The translations under genes were made by a program, and so were the position numbers. A DNA stretch of 64,000 nt from Brumimicrobium ulvae. Its GTDB lineage: Bacteria; Bacteroidota; Bacteroidia; Flavobacteriales_D; Crocinitomicaceae. The stretch lies in the NCBI RefSeq assembly GCF_947504225.1, contig NZ_CANNGT010000011.1:1-64000 (forward strand), read 5' to 3'. Positions 27,886-37,847 of this stretch are shown here, piece after piece. Every line of letters starts with the position of its first letter. Position 1 is the stretch's first letter. The notes beneath the pieces were generated by a model. That model was not told the origin of the DNA. It saw nothing but the letters and a program-made list of their open reading frames with translations, and made no database searches.

Positions 27886-27953
27886 TTTACGCCAGCTTAT
27901 CTTGTGGTCTTTTAGCACAGTTTTTGTAGTCTTCACCAAGTAAAATTAGAGAT

Positions 27954-29096
27954 ATGAAACATTGGTTTAGTTTAATAATATTGAGTTTAGTATTGTTTTC
28001 CTGTCTAGACGAGCAGTCAGGAAGAAAGGGGAGTGATGCTAAAGCCAAACAGAAGAAAATCTTTGATGAAAGTAAACACGAAGGAGGTCGTGAAATCATT
28101 AAAGCAGGTTCAATTTCTCAATATACTGGTAAACCAGGAAGGTTGATTGTTGTTGCGAACAATACTGAATATACCGATGAAATAGCAGAAGTATTTGATT
28201 CTGTTTTCGCTGCTCCTATTCGCCCTTATTACCCTCCAACACCACATTTCGAAGTGTTCAATCGATCTCCTGAGGATTTTGTGCGCTTATCTACTGGATT
28301 AAGAAACGTCATTGAATTAATCATCGATGAAAAAGTGGAGAAGGGAAATCCTAAAATGCATATCTATGAAAACTATTATGCGAAGACGCAGTTGTATACA
28401 AAGTTGCGCGCTCATGATATCAATGATCTGTACGACCTGATTCTTCAAGAAATAGAATATTTGTTTAAAGTTTATGACCGACAAGAATGGAAACGTGAGT
28501 TTTACCGTCATCCAGCAAAGGGAAATATGGATGTGCGTAAAAAACTCCAAAGTAAATTTGGAATAGATCTTAGATTGCCGACAAGTTATAGATATGAGTC
28601 GGTTAATGATGAATATGCCATTCTCTTGTTCCCCGATCGTACACGCCAGATGGATTTACAAACCAATGATTCATACAGTTCTTCAAAAGTGAATTTTATC
28701 CAAAGTGGAGTGATGATTTGGCAATATCCATACACGGATAAGCAACAAATGGAGCCAGATAATTTGTTGAAAATGAGGGATACGATATTAAAGTATTATG
28801 CACTTCATGAATTGAAAGGAGTGTATATGGGAACCCAATATCACCCTGCAGCGATGCCCGTATTTGAAAAGCTTAAAATAGGAGATGTTACCGGTTATCA
28901 AGCGAGAGGCTTGTTTAAATTTACTGGTGCTTCTGAGCCTTCTGGCGGTCGTTTTTGGAGCTTCCATTTCAAACATCCACACCGCAACACCATTGTGGCT
29001 TTAAGTGGGTATATTGATGGGCCACCAACCATGTCGCCAAGCTTCGATATCAACCGTATCCGAGCTGTTCTGTATTCTTTAAAGGTAGTTGATTAA
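27954..29096 (+). CDS. DUF4837-like lipoprotein
   Basis: This 380-aa protein has a lipoprotein signal ending VLFSCLDE (Cys ~17). The body has GRLIVVANNTEYTDEIAEVF and LRNVIELIIDEKVEKGNP segments, which resemble the DUF4837 family of Bacteroidota lipoproteins. The family has no established function; location is probably the periplasmic face of the outer or inner membrane. It is a single gene, separated from mltD by 68 bp, and is followed by a weak hairpin (29151-29174). Confidence 0.7.
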   Translation: MKHWFSLIILSLVLFSCLDEQSGRKGSDAKAKQKKIFDESKHEGGREIIKAGSISQYTGKPGRLIVVANNTEYTDEIAEVFDSVFAAPIRPYYPPTPHFEVFNRSPEDFVRLSTGLRNVIELIIDEKVEKGNPKMHIYENYYAKTQLYTKLRAHDINDLYDLILQEIEYLFKVYDRQEWKREFYRHPAKGNMDVRKKLQSKFGIDLRLPTSYRYESVNDEYAILLFPDRTRQMDLQTNDSYSSSKVNFIQSGVMIWQYPYTDKQQMEPDNLLKMRDTILKYYALHELKGVYMGTQYHPAAMPVFEKLKIGDVTGYQARGLFKFTGASEPSGGRFWSFHFKHPHRNTIVALSGYIDGPPTMSPSFDINRIRAVLYSLKVVD

Positions 29097-29360
29097 TTCC
29101 TGATCAGTCTCAAAAGTTTGGGGGATTTATTCCTTTCTTAATGAACAAGCAAGTGGTAGTTTTATCCACTTTTATGCTTAAAACATTGATGATATAGTTT
29201 GTTTTAATTGTTGAAAAAAAACTTTCAAGTCAAGCTATTGGGCATACAAAACGTTGAATGATCCTCATTCAGAATGACAAGTATTTATGCCTAATCTCAA
29301 CAATTGGTCTTGATTCCTGATTCCTTCACTTGAAGTGATAGACGGAAATATAAGGCAAGA
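29097..29360. other. Noncoding stretch between DUF4837 gene and tRNA-Phe
   Basis: No credible ORF is present. A weak hairpin AAGTGG/CCACTT followed by TTT (29151-29174) may end the upstream + strand transcript. GAATGATCCTCATTC (~29255-29270) is a short palindrome. Nothing else is recognisable. Confidence 0.4.
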
Positions 29361-29397
29361 AAAAACCCAGAACTCTGATTTTCAGTTTTCTGGGTTT
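29361..29397 (-). terminator. Intrinsic terminator downstream of tRNA-Phe
   Basis: On the minus strand, AACCCAGAA and TTCTGGGTT (29388-29396 with 29364-29372) pair and are followed by a T run. It lies directly after the 3' end of the tRNA gene and should end its transcript. Confidence 0.75.
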
Positions 29398-29403
29398 GTT
29401 TTG

Positions 29404-29476
29404 TGGTGATGGACGGAATCGAACCGCCGACACAAGGATTTTCAGTCCTTTGCTCTACCAACTGAGCTACATCACC
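29404..29476 (-). tRNA. tRNA-Phe (GAA)
   Basis: The minus strand reads a full 73-nt cloverleaf: acceptor GGTGATG paired with CATCACC, discriminator A, D arm with AGCTCAGTTGGTAGAGC, anticodon arm AAGGACTGAAAATCCTT with anticodon GAA, and T arm GGCGGTTCGATTCCGTC. CCA is not fully encoded (ACA-type end after A73). It is followed by an intrinsic terminator. Confidence 0.95.
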
Positions 29477-29577
29477 ATTGTTTTTTAAAACAACTCGTTT
29501 GATTAGGTGGGTGCAAATATAGTAACTAATTTTATTCTGATGTCATCATTTTCAATTAATTTTTAAAAATCTTCTAT

Positions 29578-29585
29578 TAACTTTG
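29578..29585 (+). promoter_or_regulatory. Putative -7 box upstream of coaX
   Basis: TAACTTTG fits TAnnTTTG and lies 6 bp before the chosen ATG of coaX, which would give a leaderless or near-leaderless transcript. A -33 element is not obvious. Confidence 0.35.
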
Positions 29586-29591
29586 CAAGAG

Positions 29592-30323
29592 ATGTCTGAA
29601 AAAATAAAATACTGTGTCGTTGATGCTGGAAATACTCGGGTCAAAGTTGTTGATTTTGAAAATGATGAGATCGTAGGCCATCAGCAAATCGCTTTGGAGG
29701 ACTTAGAAAAAATAAAACTTGTTTTAAGTGCAAAAAAATTAACGACAAGTATCTTATCTTCTGTTTTGGACAAAGAAAAGTTAAAATGGGTAAGCGATTT
29801 ACTTGAACCGAATGTGGTTTTAAGTAATCAAACTCCTTTGCCTATTTCTATTGATGCTTATGAAACGCCAAATACCTTAGGTGCGGATAGAATTGCAAAT
29901 GCTGTAGCGGCACACTACTATTCGAATACCGACCATGCCTTGGTAATTGATATTGGGACATGTATAAAATTTGACCTTGTCCTGAAGGACAAATATCAAG
30001 GAGGGTCTATTGCTCCAGGATATGCCATGCGTTTGAAAGCAATGCATGAATTTACGGGTGCTTTGCCTTTATTAGAATTAGAAGATGTTACACCCTTAAT
30101 TGGAAGAACCACTAAACAAGCTATGTTGTCAGGAGTTATTAACGGAATTCAAGCAGAAATCGAAGGATTTATTGCCAACTACACTCAACAATATCAACCG
30201 TTAACAATTTTTTTGACAGGTGGAGACCATAAAAGATTTGATAAAGAATTAAAAAATAGCATCTTTGCCGATGATAATTTGACCATTAAAGGTTTACACA
30301 TAATACTAAAGCACAATGTATAG
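29592..30323 (+). CDS. coaX: Type III pantothenate kinase
   Basis: I choose the ATG at 29592 (243 aa); the alternative TTG at 29583 overlaps the -7-like box. ASKHA-fold motifs of CoaX are visible: VVDAGNTRVKVVDFE (phosphate 1 loop), LGADRIANAVAA (~99-110), and VIDIGTCIKFDLVL followed by GGSIAPGYAMRLKAMHEFTG. The enzyme phosphorylates pantothenate in the first step of CoA synthesis and is cytosolic. It overlaps the next gene by 8 nt, so the two are coupled. Confidence 0.92.
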   Translation: MSEKIKYCVVDAGNTRVKVVDFENDEIVGHQQIALEDLEKIKLVLSAKKLTTSILSSVLDKEKLKWVSDLLEPNVVLSNQTPLPISIDAYETPNTLGADRIANAVAAHYYSNTDHALVIDIGTCIKFDLVLKDKYQGGSIAPGYAMRLKAMHEFTGALPLLELEDVTPLIGRTTKQAMLSGVINGIQAEIEGFIANYTQQYQPLTIFLTGGDHKRFDKELKNSIFADDNLTIKGLHIILKHNV

Positions 30324-31668
30324 AAGTTTATTAGTGACATTATTTTTAGTTATAAGTGGAAATGCACTAGTACAGATTAGCACTAACAGTCCGTATTCCT
30401 CAAGAGGAATTGGTGACGTAGGCTTCTATGGAAACGCTTACATTTCTGGATTAGGAGGTGCCGCAACTGCACTTGCTGATTCCAGTCAAACAAATTTGCA
30501 CAACCCATCAACCTATTCGTTGACAGCAAAACAACTTCCATTATTTTCAATTGGTGTGAATCACTTTGAAAAAACATTTTCTAACAATGGAATGGAGTCT
30601 AAAGGTAGATTCTCTAGCATTACCCACATGTCTTTGGTGGTTCCTTTTGCCAATCGCTTTGGACTTGCTGCCGGATTAAAACCATTAAGTCGTGCTGGAT
30701 ACGAAATTAATGATGGTGAATTGGTTCAAGGAGATAGCATCTTTTATACCTATAGTGGAAGTGGTGATATTCAGGAATTATTGATTGGTTTTTCAGGAAA
30801 TATTATCGATGGAAGAAAGCAAAGCTTATCTGTAGGAGTGAATGGAAAATACTATTTTGGAAGAATTAATAACGACAGGAAGGCTTTTAAAATCGCCAAT
30901 ACGATAGAAACAGGAGGACTTGATGAGCAATCGATTCGGGCACGTGATTTTGGATTTGAATTGGGGTTGAATTATGATTATCGACCAACTTTAGCGCACA
31001 GCATTCGTTTAGCCGGAGTTTATCGACCAGGAAATACAATGCGTTTTGAAAAAGCACACACACGTATTCACTATGGTAACTATTATACACAAGGAACATA
31101 CGATACCTTATTGAATGTTCAAGGAGTGAGTGGAGAAGTGTACTTGCCCTCCAAAACAAGTTTAGGATTGACCTATACCTTCACTCCCCACAATGACTCA
31201 AGTTCTAGTAATTCGAAGTTAAGATCATATATGTTAACACTTGAATATACAATGGAGGACTGGTCGAATTATGAAGAGAATTTTGATTTGGGAGCCATTT
31301 CTGGACAGTACATAAATTCTAATTCCTTGCGTATGGGGTTTGAGTTTAAACCACACAGAAGTGCAGTAGACCGATCGGCTTACATTGGTTTTATGGATAA
31401 AATGAGCTACCGTGTTGGAGCTTATTTGGTCAATACACCTTATGAAGTAAACGGTGAACAATTAATAGATCAAGGATTGACTGCTGGATTGGGAATTCCA
31501 ATCGTAATGAATAGAGCGGTTTCAACAGTTAGTATTTCAGGAACTTACGGTGTGATGGGGAAAACTGAAGGTCCTTCCATCATTAAAGAGAATTATTTTG
31601 GATTCAATCTCGGCATAAATATTGCTCCAGGATATGACAGATGGTTTAGAAAATATAAATTGGATTAA
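30316..31668 (+). CDS. Outer-membrane beta-barrel protein, unknown
   Basis: The 450-aa protein has a short signal peptide (~1-19, ending NALVQ) and a long series of alternating amphipathic strands consistent with a beta-barrel, such as SLSVGVNGKYYFGRI and RLAGVYRPGNTMRFEK. The N-terminal GIGDVGFYGNAYISGLGGAA resembles the FadL/PorV-like barrels of Bacteroidota. The exact substrate is unknown. It sits between coaX and a TPR-like gene followed by lptC, which suggests an envelope role. Confidence 0.7.
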   Translation: MYRSLLVTLFLVISGNALVQISTNSPYSSRGIGDVGFYGNAYISGLGGAATALADSSQTNLHNPSTYSLTAKQLPLFSIGVNHFEKTFSNNGMESKGRFSSITHMSLVVPFANRFGLAAGLKPLSRAGYEINDGELVQGDSIFYTYSGSGDIQELLIGFSGNIIDGRKQSLSVGVNGKYYFGRINNDRKAFKIANTIETGGLDEQSIRARDFGFELGLNYDYRPTLAHSIRLAGVYRPGNTMRFEKAHTRIHYGNYYTQGTYDTLLNVQGVSGEVYLPSKTSLGLTYTFTPHNDSSSSNSKLRSYMLTLEYTMEDWSNYEENFDLGAISGQYINSNSLRMGFEFKPHRSAVDRSAYIGFMDKMSYRVGAYLVNTPYEVNGEQLIDQGLTAGLGIPIVMNRAVSTVSISGTYGVMGKTEGPSIIKENYFGFNLGINIAPGYDRWFRKYKLD

Positions 31669-31679
31669 CTTTAAATAAA

Positions 31680-32954
31680 ATGAAAATAGAAAAATTATTA
31701 TTAGCCGTACTTTTTGTAATTGGTTTTGGAGGGCTAACTTATGCTCAAGGAAACGACGCACCTGATGAGTGTAGAAGGTTTAAAGCAATAGCTGGAAACG
31801 CGTATAAAGCACAAGAATACGAGAAAGTAACAACGTATTATATAAAGGCTTTAAACGAGTGTGAAAAGCTTGAACTAAATTTTTACAATCCTTTCATTTA
31901 TGCCGTGCAAAAATCTTACAGTAATGCAAGAGGAAACGAAGAAGCTAGAGCAGCGTACCTGGATACTTTAATCTCGGTTTATGAAGCTGGTCAAGCAGCA
32001 CACGGAATGCAAATCGAATGGCAAACTTTCCTTGGATACTATTATTTAGTACAAGGGAAACCAGGAGGAATGAATAAAGCAGATACGGCGCTTAAAGCGG
32101 GTATTCACCACAGTGCTGAAAAATCAAACGCAAGTTACTTAAAGCAATATTATGCTAACCTTTATAACCTTTGGGTACAAGAACAAGATGAAGCAGTTAA
32201 AGCAGAATACAAAAAACGTTTAGTTGCTGAGTACTTCAAACTTTCTGAATATGTTAACAAAGGAGGAATGGATGCTGAAACGCTAACTTTCTTGTCAGAT
32301 GTGATCAATAATGTAATCACTGACTGTGAATCTATTTTGCCAGACATTAACAACTTCATGAAAGAATTGCCACAAGAAGTTGAAGCGAAAAAAGTAATGG
32401 TGAAAAACTTTATGGAGTTATTAGAAGGACAGAATTGTACAAAAAGCAATGAATATGCAATGTTAGTAGATACGATTATTGCAATCGACCCTTCTGTAGA
32501 TGCTGTTTTGGCAAAAGCTAAATTGCAATTAAGTAGAGGAAATACTTCAGGTGCTGTTAACTCTTTTAAAGATGCGCTAGGAATGGTTGAGTCTGCTGAT
32601 GATAAAAGTGATATTGAATTGGAAATTGCAAGTGCATATTACCGTTCAGGAAGTTATAGAGCAGCTCACAACGCAGGACTTGCTATTACTGGAAAGAACT
32701 CAGCAAAAGGATATGAAATCGCAGCTAGAAGTGTGAATGCAATGATGAACGACTGTGGAGTTTCTACATTCGATCGTAAAACAAATAACTATTACGCTGT
32801 TGAGTTGGCTGAAAAATCTGGAAATGCTTCTTTAATTAGTTCTTTAAAGAGCCAGTGTCCAACTTCATCTGATATCTTTAACGCAGATAAATCTGTAGGT
32901 GGAACTGTAACACTTGAGTGTTGGGGGAAAACATATACGATTAAAACATATTAA
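31680..32954 (+). CDS. Exported TPR-like protein
   Basis: This 424-aa protein begins with a signal peptide (LLLAVLFVIGFGGLTYAQG). Two regions of helical pairs, ~35-130 and ~260-365, look like tetratricopeptide repeats (for example AKAKLQLSRGNTSGAVNSFKDAL). It ends with a conserved VGGTVTLECWGKTYTIKTY. It is likely periplasmic. The 11-bp gap after the barrel gene and 3-bp gap before lptC indicate one operon; a scaffold function in envelope assembly is inference only. Confidence 0.7.
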   Translation: MKIEKLLLAVLFVIGFGGLTYAQGNDAPDECRRFKAIAGNAYKAQEYEKVTTYYIKALNECEKLELNFYNPFIYAVQKSYSNARGNEEARAAYLDTLISVYEAGQAAHGMQIEWQTFLGYYYLVQGKPGGMNKADTALKAGIHHSAEKSNASYLKQYYANLYNLWVQEQDEAVKAEYKKRLVAEYFKLSEYVNKGGMDAETLTFLSDVINNVITDCESILPDINNFMKELPQEVEAKKVMVKNFMELLEGQNCTKSNEYAMLVDTIIAIDPSVDAVLAKAKLQLSRGNTSGAVNSFKDALGMVESADDKSDIELEIASAYYRSGSYRAAHNAGLAITGKNSAKGYEIAARSVNAMMNDCGVSTFDRKTNNYYAVELAEKSGNASLISSLKSQCPTSSDIFNADKSVGGTVTLECWGKTYTIKTY

Positions 32955-32957
32955 ACA

Positions 32958-33515
32958 TTGAGCAACATCAAGCACATTAGTTATTGGATTCCTGTCATGA
33001 TTTTCATGACGGGAATCTTTTTTTCATGTGTGAACGATCTCAATACAGTCAAAAAGATTACCACACATCCTGATAATCCCGATGAAACAAGCGAAATGTT
33101 GCATGTCATTTATACAGATTCAGGTTTTGCGCAAATTGAAATATATGCGAATATCGCAGAAACTTATGCACAACCAAAGAATGTAACTAAGTTTAAAGAT
33201 GGATTAAAGGTAAATTTTTATAATGAAGAAGGAGAAATTGGCTCTGTCTTGACTTCCTTGTTTGGAGAGATTGATGGTGCCACCGGAAACATTACCGTAA
33301 GGGATAGTGTTAAACTTTTGAATGTGAGTCAACAAAAAACTTTAGAAAGTGAAGTTTTATATTGGAGTAGAGACGGAGATTCTATCTATACCAATAAACC
33401 CGTTGTGATTACTTCTCCCGATATGATCCTTTCTGGTATTGGGGCGTGGACAACACCCGCTTTCGACACAGCGCAATTTTATCAACCTACAGCAAAAATA
33501 TTTTTAAACGATTAG
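32958..33515 (+). CDS. lptC: LPS export periplasmic protein LptC
   Basis: The start is probably TTG at 32958 (185 aa), 3 bp after the previous stop. A lipoprotein-like signal ends GIFFSCVND (Cys24), as in many Bacteroidota LptC proteins. The rest is a beta-jellyroll OstA-like domain with characteristic repeats: LHVIYTDSGFAQIEIYANIA, EVLYWSRDGDSIYTNKPVVI and DMILSGIGAWTTPAF. LptC passes lipopolysaccharide from LptBFG to LptA. No other lpt gene is in the window. Confidence 0.82.
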   Translation: MSNIKHISYWIPVMIFMTGIFFSCVNDLNTVKKITTHPDNPDETSEMLHVIYTDSGFAQIEIYANIAETYAQPKNVTKFKDGLKVNFYNEEGEIGSVLTSLFGEIDGATGNITVRDSVKLLNVSQQKTLESEVLYWSRDGDSIYTNKPVVITSPDMILSGIGAWTTPAFDTAQFYQPTAKIFLND

Positions 33516-33518
33516 AAC

Positions 33519-33749
33519 ATGGGAACATACAATAAAATTATGCAGTTTTTTTGGTTAGCAACAGGAATTGTTACCATTATAGGTGTAACTTACTTAGGTT
33601 ATACTGAAGGATTTGAACGCTGGTCTGGGTACTATATTTTTGGTGTTTTTGCTATCTTGTTGTTCTTTATCCGTCGTTTTATGATGAAGCGTATGGTGAA
33701 ACACGAAGAGTTTTTAAAAAACAAGGACAATACTCAGCAAAAGAAATAG
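33519..33749 (+). CDS. Small two-helix membrane protein
   Basis: This 76-aa protein has two hydrophobic segments (~10-28 and ~39-54) and a basic, helical C-terminus (RRFMMKRMVKHEEFLKNKDN). It starts 3 bp after lptC and shares its operon. This small gene often follows lptC in related genomes as far as I recall, with no assigned function. Confidence 0.65.
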   Translation: MGTYNKIMQFFWLATGIVTIIGVTYLGYTEGFERWSGYYIFGVFAILLFFIRRFMMKRMVKHEEFLKNKDNTQQKK

Positions 33750-33904
33750 AAAGAACAGAATTGGTCTTCTAAGGACTTTTTTATACGCTATTTCAACCTT
33801 TCATTATTTTTTATTGCTTTTTTTGTGCAATTCAAGTTATATTTGAATTTGATATTCAATTGATATCAATACGAATACATAATCGCTTGAGGCTCATAAA
33901 CAAA

Positions 33905-36397
33905 ATGCAAGGCATACAGCAATACATTCTTCTTGGTATTTGTCTTTTATTCGGACAATTGTCTTTTGCACAATATGTTGTCAAAGGAAAAGTGCTAGAT
34001 GAAACGAATGTAGGAATTCCTTTTGCTGATATTTATGTTAAAAACAATTCTGACTTACGTACCCGTGCAGACATCGAAGGAAATTATTTGATGAGACTTC
34101 AAGTGGGGGAGTATTATCTTGTGTTTTCAGCAATGGGATATGAAAACCGTGAATTTTATCTGGTTGTTGGTGAAGCTACAAAAGAAGTAAACATTCAACT
34201 CTTTCCTGTTAAAGTCAAAGACCTAGAGGAATTCGATTTTTCTGAAAAACGACGCAACATAGGTCGTGAAATCGTTATGCGAACTGTTGGTATCAAAAAC
34301 AAATTAGATTACAATCAATATCCTCACATTTGTGATGTTTACATCAGGGCCAAAGATGAGAAAAGTGGTACTGTCCATTATTCAGAAAAAGACCAAGAGA
34401 AAGACGAAGCAGATGCCCGCTTTGACGATGTTGAAAAGTTGAAAGAAAAGAAAATGCAAGAACTCAACAATACCAATATGGTAGAGGTTGAGATGAATAG
34501 AAGTTACGCTCCACCCAATAACATTAAAGAAATAAGAACGGGATATTCTAAAAGAGGAAACGACAGAAATTTATATTTTACCACTACTGCAAAATCAAAT
34601 TTTAATTTTTTTCAAAATACTTTAAGCCTAGAGGATTTAAGTAAGTCACCTGTGCAATCGCCTATTTCAACAGCAGGGATTCTTTCTTATAAATATCAGT
34701 TGGTCGAGAAGATTGAACGTGAGGGGCAACCCACCCTCAACAAAATTAAAATCACTCCAAGAAATATTGCTACCTCAACATTAGAAGGTTTTATTTGGAT
34801 TCAAGACAGTACATGGTTGGTAGAAAAGATAGATTTCACCATCATTAAAGGGAACCTATATATCTATGATAACTTTAGTGTTCAGCAGGAATTCGAAATA
34901 TATGGTGATACTATGTGCGTACTCAAAAGTCAGTTGATGAGTTACAATGTAGCCTATCGAAAAGAGAAGTTTGAAGGAAGCACCGTGGTGAATTATTCAA
35001 ATTATAATTTTAAACCAGACTTCAAAAAAGGCCTGTTTGGAAATGAATTAGCGGTGACTACAGAAGAAGCCTACGAACGTGATTCGACGTATTGGTCAGG
35101 TAAGCGCTTAACTCCTTTAACAGAAGAAGAGCAGAGGTTCATTAAACAAAGAGACAGCATCGAAAATCTATTTACTAAAACCAGTTACTTAGATTCAATA
35201 GATTCTGTATTTAATAAAGTCACCTTTTGGAAAGTACTTTGGTTCGGAATTGACCGCAGGAATAGAGCCAATAAAACACAATGGACAATCAGTTCAATTG
35301 CTGCGATGATGAGGCCACTCTATATTGCAGGTCCGAGAATAGGTCCCGATTTTGATTTCTTTAAGAAGTGGGATAACGAAAAAACCTTCGACAGTTATAC
35401 GCGTGTTGACGTAGGATTGTTAAATGGAGACATTAAAGGGTATACCAATATTAGGTATTTATACAATCCTTTCCGGCAATCAAGAGTAGGGGTAAACTTC
35501 ACTCATAATTACGATTTAATACGTTCTTATGACGCCTTAACCCAAGTGTTTTTACGGGATAACTTTATTGAGAAAACTTCGGGTTCACTGTATCATGATT
35601 TTGAGCTTTTGAATGGATTGTATTTAGAAAACAGCCTGACTTACACCAACCGACGTCCGCTTCCCGAAGGTACTAAGTTTATCCGTTGGTTCGATAAAGA
35701 ATTAGGGAATACAGAGCCACCAGAGTTCATACAATACAATGCGCTTATTTTAGATTTTATGTTGCGTTATACCCCTTTTCAAAAGTACATGAGAGAACCC
35801 AAAAGGAAAGTTGTTTTAGGCTCTAAATGGCCAATGCTTTATGTTTTTTATGAAAAAGGAATTCCTCAATTATTCGGCAGTGAAGTCAATCACGATTACA
35901 TTCGATTTGGAGCGATGCAGACTTTTAAAATTGGGACGTTAGGAACTTCAAAATACCACATCACCACAGGAAGGTTTTTGAATCAAAAAATTCTACGTCC
36001 AGAAGACATGCAATACCATAGACGTGGTGACCCTATTTTATTTTCTAATCCGATGTATTCTTATCAAGATTTAGATTCAACTTTACCCACCATGAATTGG
36101 TATTTTGAATCGCATTACATCCATCACTTCAACGGTGCATTAATCAACAAGATTCCATTCATGAAAAAGACCCGAATTTCGACTGTAGCTGGAGGAGGTT
36201 ATTTATGGGTACCCGAACACAATTGGACGCACTATGAAGTGTACACAGGCTTAGAACGAATCTTCAAATTTGCACGAAGAAGACTCAGAATTGGTGCCTA
36301 TGCTGTTTTTTCAGATGGAAATCAAATCAATCCCAGAACGTCTTTTAAAATCAGTTTTGCTATTTTAGATGAACGCAGTATGAAGTTTACTTTTTGA
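33905..36397 (+). CDS. DUF5686 family protein with carboxypeptidase-regulatory-like domain
   Basis: I choose the ATG at 33905 (830 aa), which gives a good signal peptide ending QLSFAQ; the longer frame starts at TTG 33860. A CarboxypepD_reg-like beta-sandwich follows (~25-110: VVKGKVLDETNVGIPFADIY). The rest (~110-830) matches the DUF5686 plan: a periplasmic segment and a C-terminal beta-barrel ending in FKISFAILDERSMKFTF, with a terminal Phe typical of outer-membrane barrels. The family is common in Bacteroidota and of unknown function. It appears to be transcribed alone. Confidence 0.8.
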   Translation: MQGIQQYILLGICLLFGQLSFAQYVVKGKVLDETNVGIPFADIYVKNNSDLRTRADIEGNYLMRLQVGEYYLVFSAMGYENREFYLVVGEATKEVNIQLFPVKVKDLEEFDFSEKRRNIGREIVMRTVGIKNKLDYNQYPHICDVYIRAKDEKSGTVHYSEKDQEKDEADARFDDVEKLKEKKMQELNNTNMVEVEMNRSYAPPNNIKEIRTGYSKRGNDRNLYFTTTAKSNFNFFQNTLSLEDLSKSPVQSPISTAGILSYKYQLVEKIEREGQPTLNKIKITPRNIATSTLEGFIWIQDSTWLVEKIDFTIIKGNLYIYDNFSVQQEFEIYGDTMCVLKSQLMSYNVAYRKEKFEGSTVVNYSNYNFKPDFKKGLFGNELAVTTEEAYERDSTYWSGKRLTPLTEEEQRFIKQRDSIENLFTKTSYLDSIDSVFNKVTFWKVLWFGIDRRNRANKTQWTISSIAAMMRPLYIAGPRIGPDFDFFKKWDNEKTFDSYTRVDVGLLNGDIKGYTNIRYLYNPFRQSRVGVNFTHNYDLIRSYDALTQVFLRDNFIEKTSGSLYHDFELLNGLYLENSLTYTNRRPLPEGTKFIRWFDKELGNTEPPEFIQYNALILDFMLRYTPFQKYMREPKRKVVLGSKWPMLYVFYEKGIPQLFGSEVNHDYIRFGAMQTFKIGTLGTSKYHITTGRFLNQKILRPEDMQYHRRGDPILFSNPMYSYQDLDSTLPTMNWYFESHYIHHFNGALINKIPFMKKTRISTVAGGGYLWVPEHNWTHYEVYTGLERIFKFARRRLRIGAYAVFSDGNQINPRTSFKISFAILDERSMKFTF

Positions 36398-36467
36398 TAT
36401 GTGTGCTCTTATCTAAGTGTGGTGCGTATCCAAAAAAGGCTATAAAACTTCAGGCAAAAGTGAGCGC

Positions 36468-37421
36468 TTAACTGATTTCGATTAGGTTTAAACCATTTTC
36501 TTTTGCATATTGATCAATAAATTCTTGTTTACTTCTACAGTTTGTCTTTTTAAAAATATTAGAAGCATGTTTTGAAACCGTGTTTTTTGTAATATATAGT
36601 ATTTCTCCAATTTCTTGGTAAGTAAGCTCTTCTAAAATAAGTTTGCAAACCTCAGTTTCTTTAGCTGTAAGTTGAACTTCATTATGTGTATCCTTTATGA
36701 TTGGCGCTTCTATCGTTATTGCTTCTTCAGCATAAAATCCGATGTTATTTAAGGCCTTGTATTCCTTTCTACTGAGATATAGCTGATTTTTGTAAAATGC
36801 AAAAGCGGTTAATAAGAAACTAATATTGATGAGACTAATTTTGACGGGCTGAATGTCTCCAAAATAAACAACTATAGGCATGGAAGACATAAAAACAGCT
36901 CCAATATAACCTAAAATAGTCAGTGATTTGTAATGGGATGAAACATCTTCCTGACTCTTGAAAATAAAGATTAAGGTTCGAATGCAAAAGTACACGGCAA
37001 TAAAAATAGGAGGAACAATAAATATTTCTTCAGAAAAATTCACTTCTCCAGTAAAGAGATAGGTAAAAACAAGCCCAATGATAAAGGAAACGACTAAACT
37101 TGAAAACAGAAACTTTGTGTTGTAATATTTGCCACTTTTTATTTTTAATTCATAAACCAAAAAGTAGAAGTAATAAGTTGCTAGTGCAATTCCACTTGAG
37201 TAAGCAATGATATCTTGAATTAAAATGGGTATAACATAACTTGGATTCGGGAAGAAACCATTAAAAACATTGAAAAGGATAAAAAGTGAAATTAAAATAA
37301 AAAATCTGAACCTTCTAATGTCTTTAGGACGTGACAAGCATGCGGCCACCTGAACAAATAGAATAATTATTTCTAAGGTCAAGTAGAGTAGTGTGATCAG
37401 ATGTAGATTAGTTCCAAACAT
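36468..37421 (-). CDS. Membrane-anchored LuxR-type transcriptional regulator
   Basis: The 317-aa protein has about seven transmembrane segments in residues ~5-220. A cytoplasmic LuxR/FixJ-type HTH follows (~245-305) with TAKETEVCKLILEELTYQEI, then GEILYITKNTVSKHASNIFK, the recognition helix. This architecture of a 7TM sensor fused to an HTH is common in Bacteroidota; signals are mostly unknown. It lies 426 bp downstream of the TolC gene and is read in the same direction as the peptide-export island, though whether it controls the island is not shown. Confidence 0.82.
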   Translation of the reverse strand: MFGTNLHLITLLYLTLEIIILFVQVAACLSRPKDIRRFRFFILISLFILFNVFNGFFPNPSYVIPILIQDIIAYSSGIALATYYFYFLVYELKIKSGKYYNTKFLFSSLVVSFIIGLVFTYLFTGEVNFSEEIFIVPPIFIAVYFCIRTLIFIFKSQEDVSSHYKSLTILGYIGAVFMSSMPIVVYFGDIQPVKISLINISFLLTAFAFYKNQLYLSRKEYKALNNIGFYAEEAITIEAPIIKDTHNEVQLTAKETEVCKLILEELTYQEIGEILYITKNTVSKHASNIFKKTNCRSKQEFIDQYAKENGLNLIEIS

Positions 37422-37847
37422 TTTATTTAATTAAACCTCCTCAGTATTCCGGACGATGAATTATCTCCATTTTAATTGTAAGTCATTACATCGCCTTTGT
37501 ACTTATTATACACTTAATTAAAGTGTGTTTATAATAACTTCTTCACAAAAATTCATTTACAAATTTTGTAACTGATGTTTAATCTATGTTTCATTCTTTA
37601 TGATACATTTAATAAATATCAAGTTCGAACCTAATTTCACATTAGGTCAAGCCAAAAATGTTCTGCAATGGATTGTAGTGTAGTTATGTTTATCCACCGT
37701 GCAGGTATGTTGTAATAAATTAGTGTACTATCGAAATAGCTAACGCTAATATATACTAATTTATTCTTTACAGGTGTATTTTCTTTATGATTTATTACTG
37801 ATGAACGGAAAAATTAAGGGATTCAAGTTAAATATATTGATTTAAAC
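37422..37847. other. Noncoding region between LuxR-type gene and tolC
   Basis: No credible gene is present in 426 bp. It holds an inverted repeat (37714-37765) near the 3' end of tolC and must contain the promoter of the LuxR-type gene on the minus strand; GGAGG lies upstream of that gene's start. Confidence 0.5.
37714..37765. repeat. Inverted repeat, AATAAATTAGT arms
   Basis: AATAAATTAGT (37714-37724) and ACTAATTTATT (37755-37765) are perfect 11-bp inverted copies and extend to 13 of 14 with the adjacent bases, around a ~30-bp loop. It lies between tolC and the LuxR-type gene and could be an operator or a weak transcript end. Confidence 0.5.
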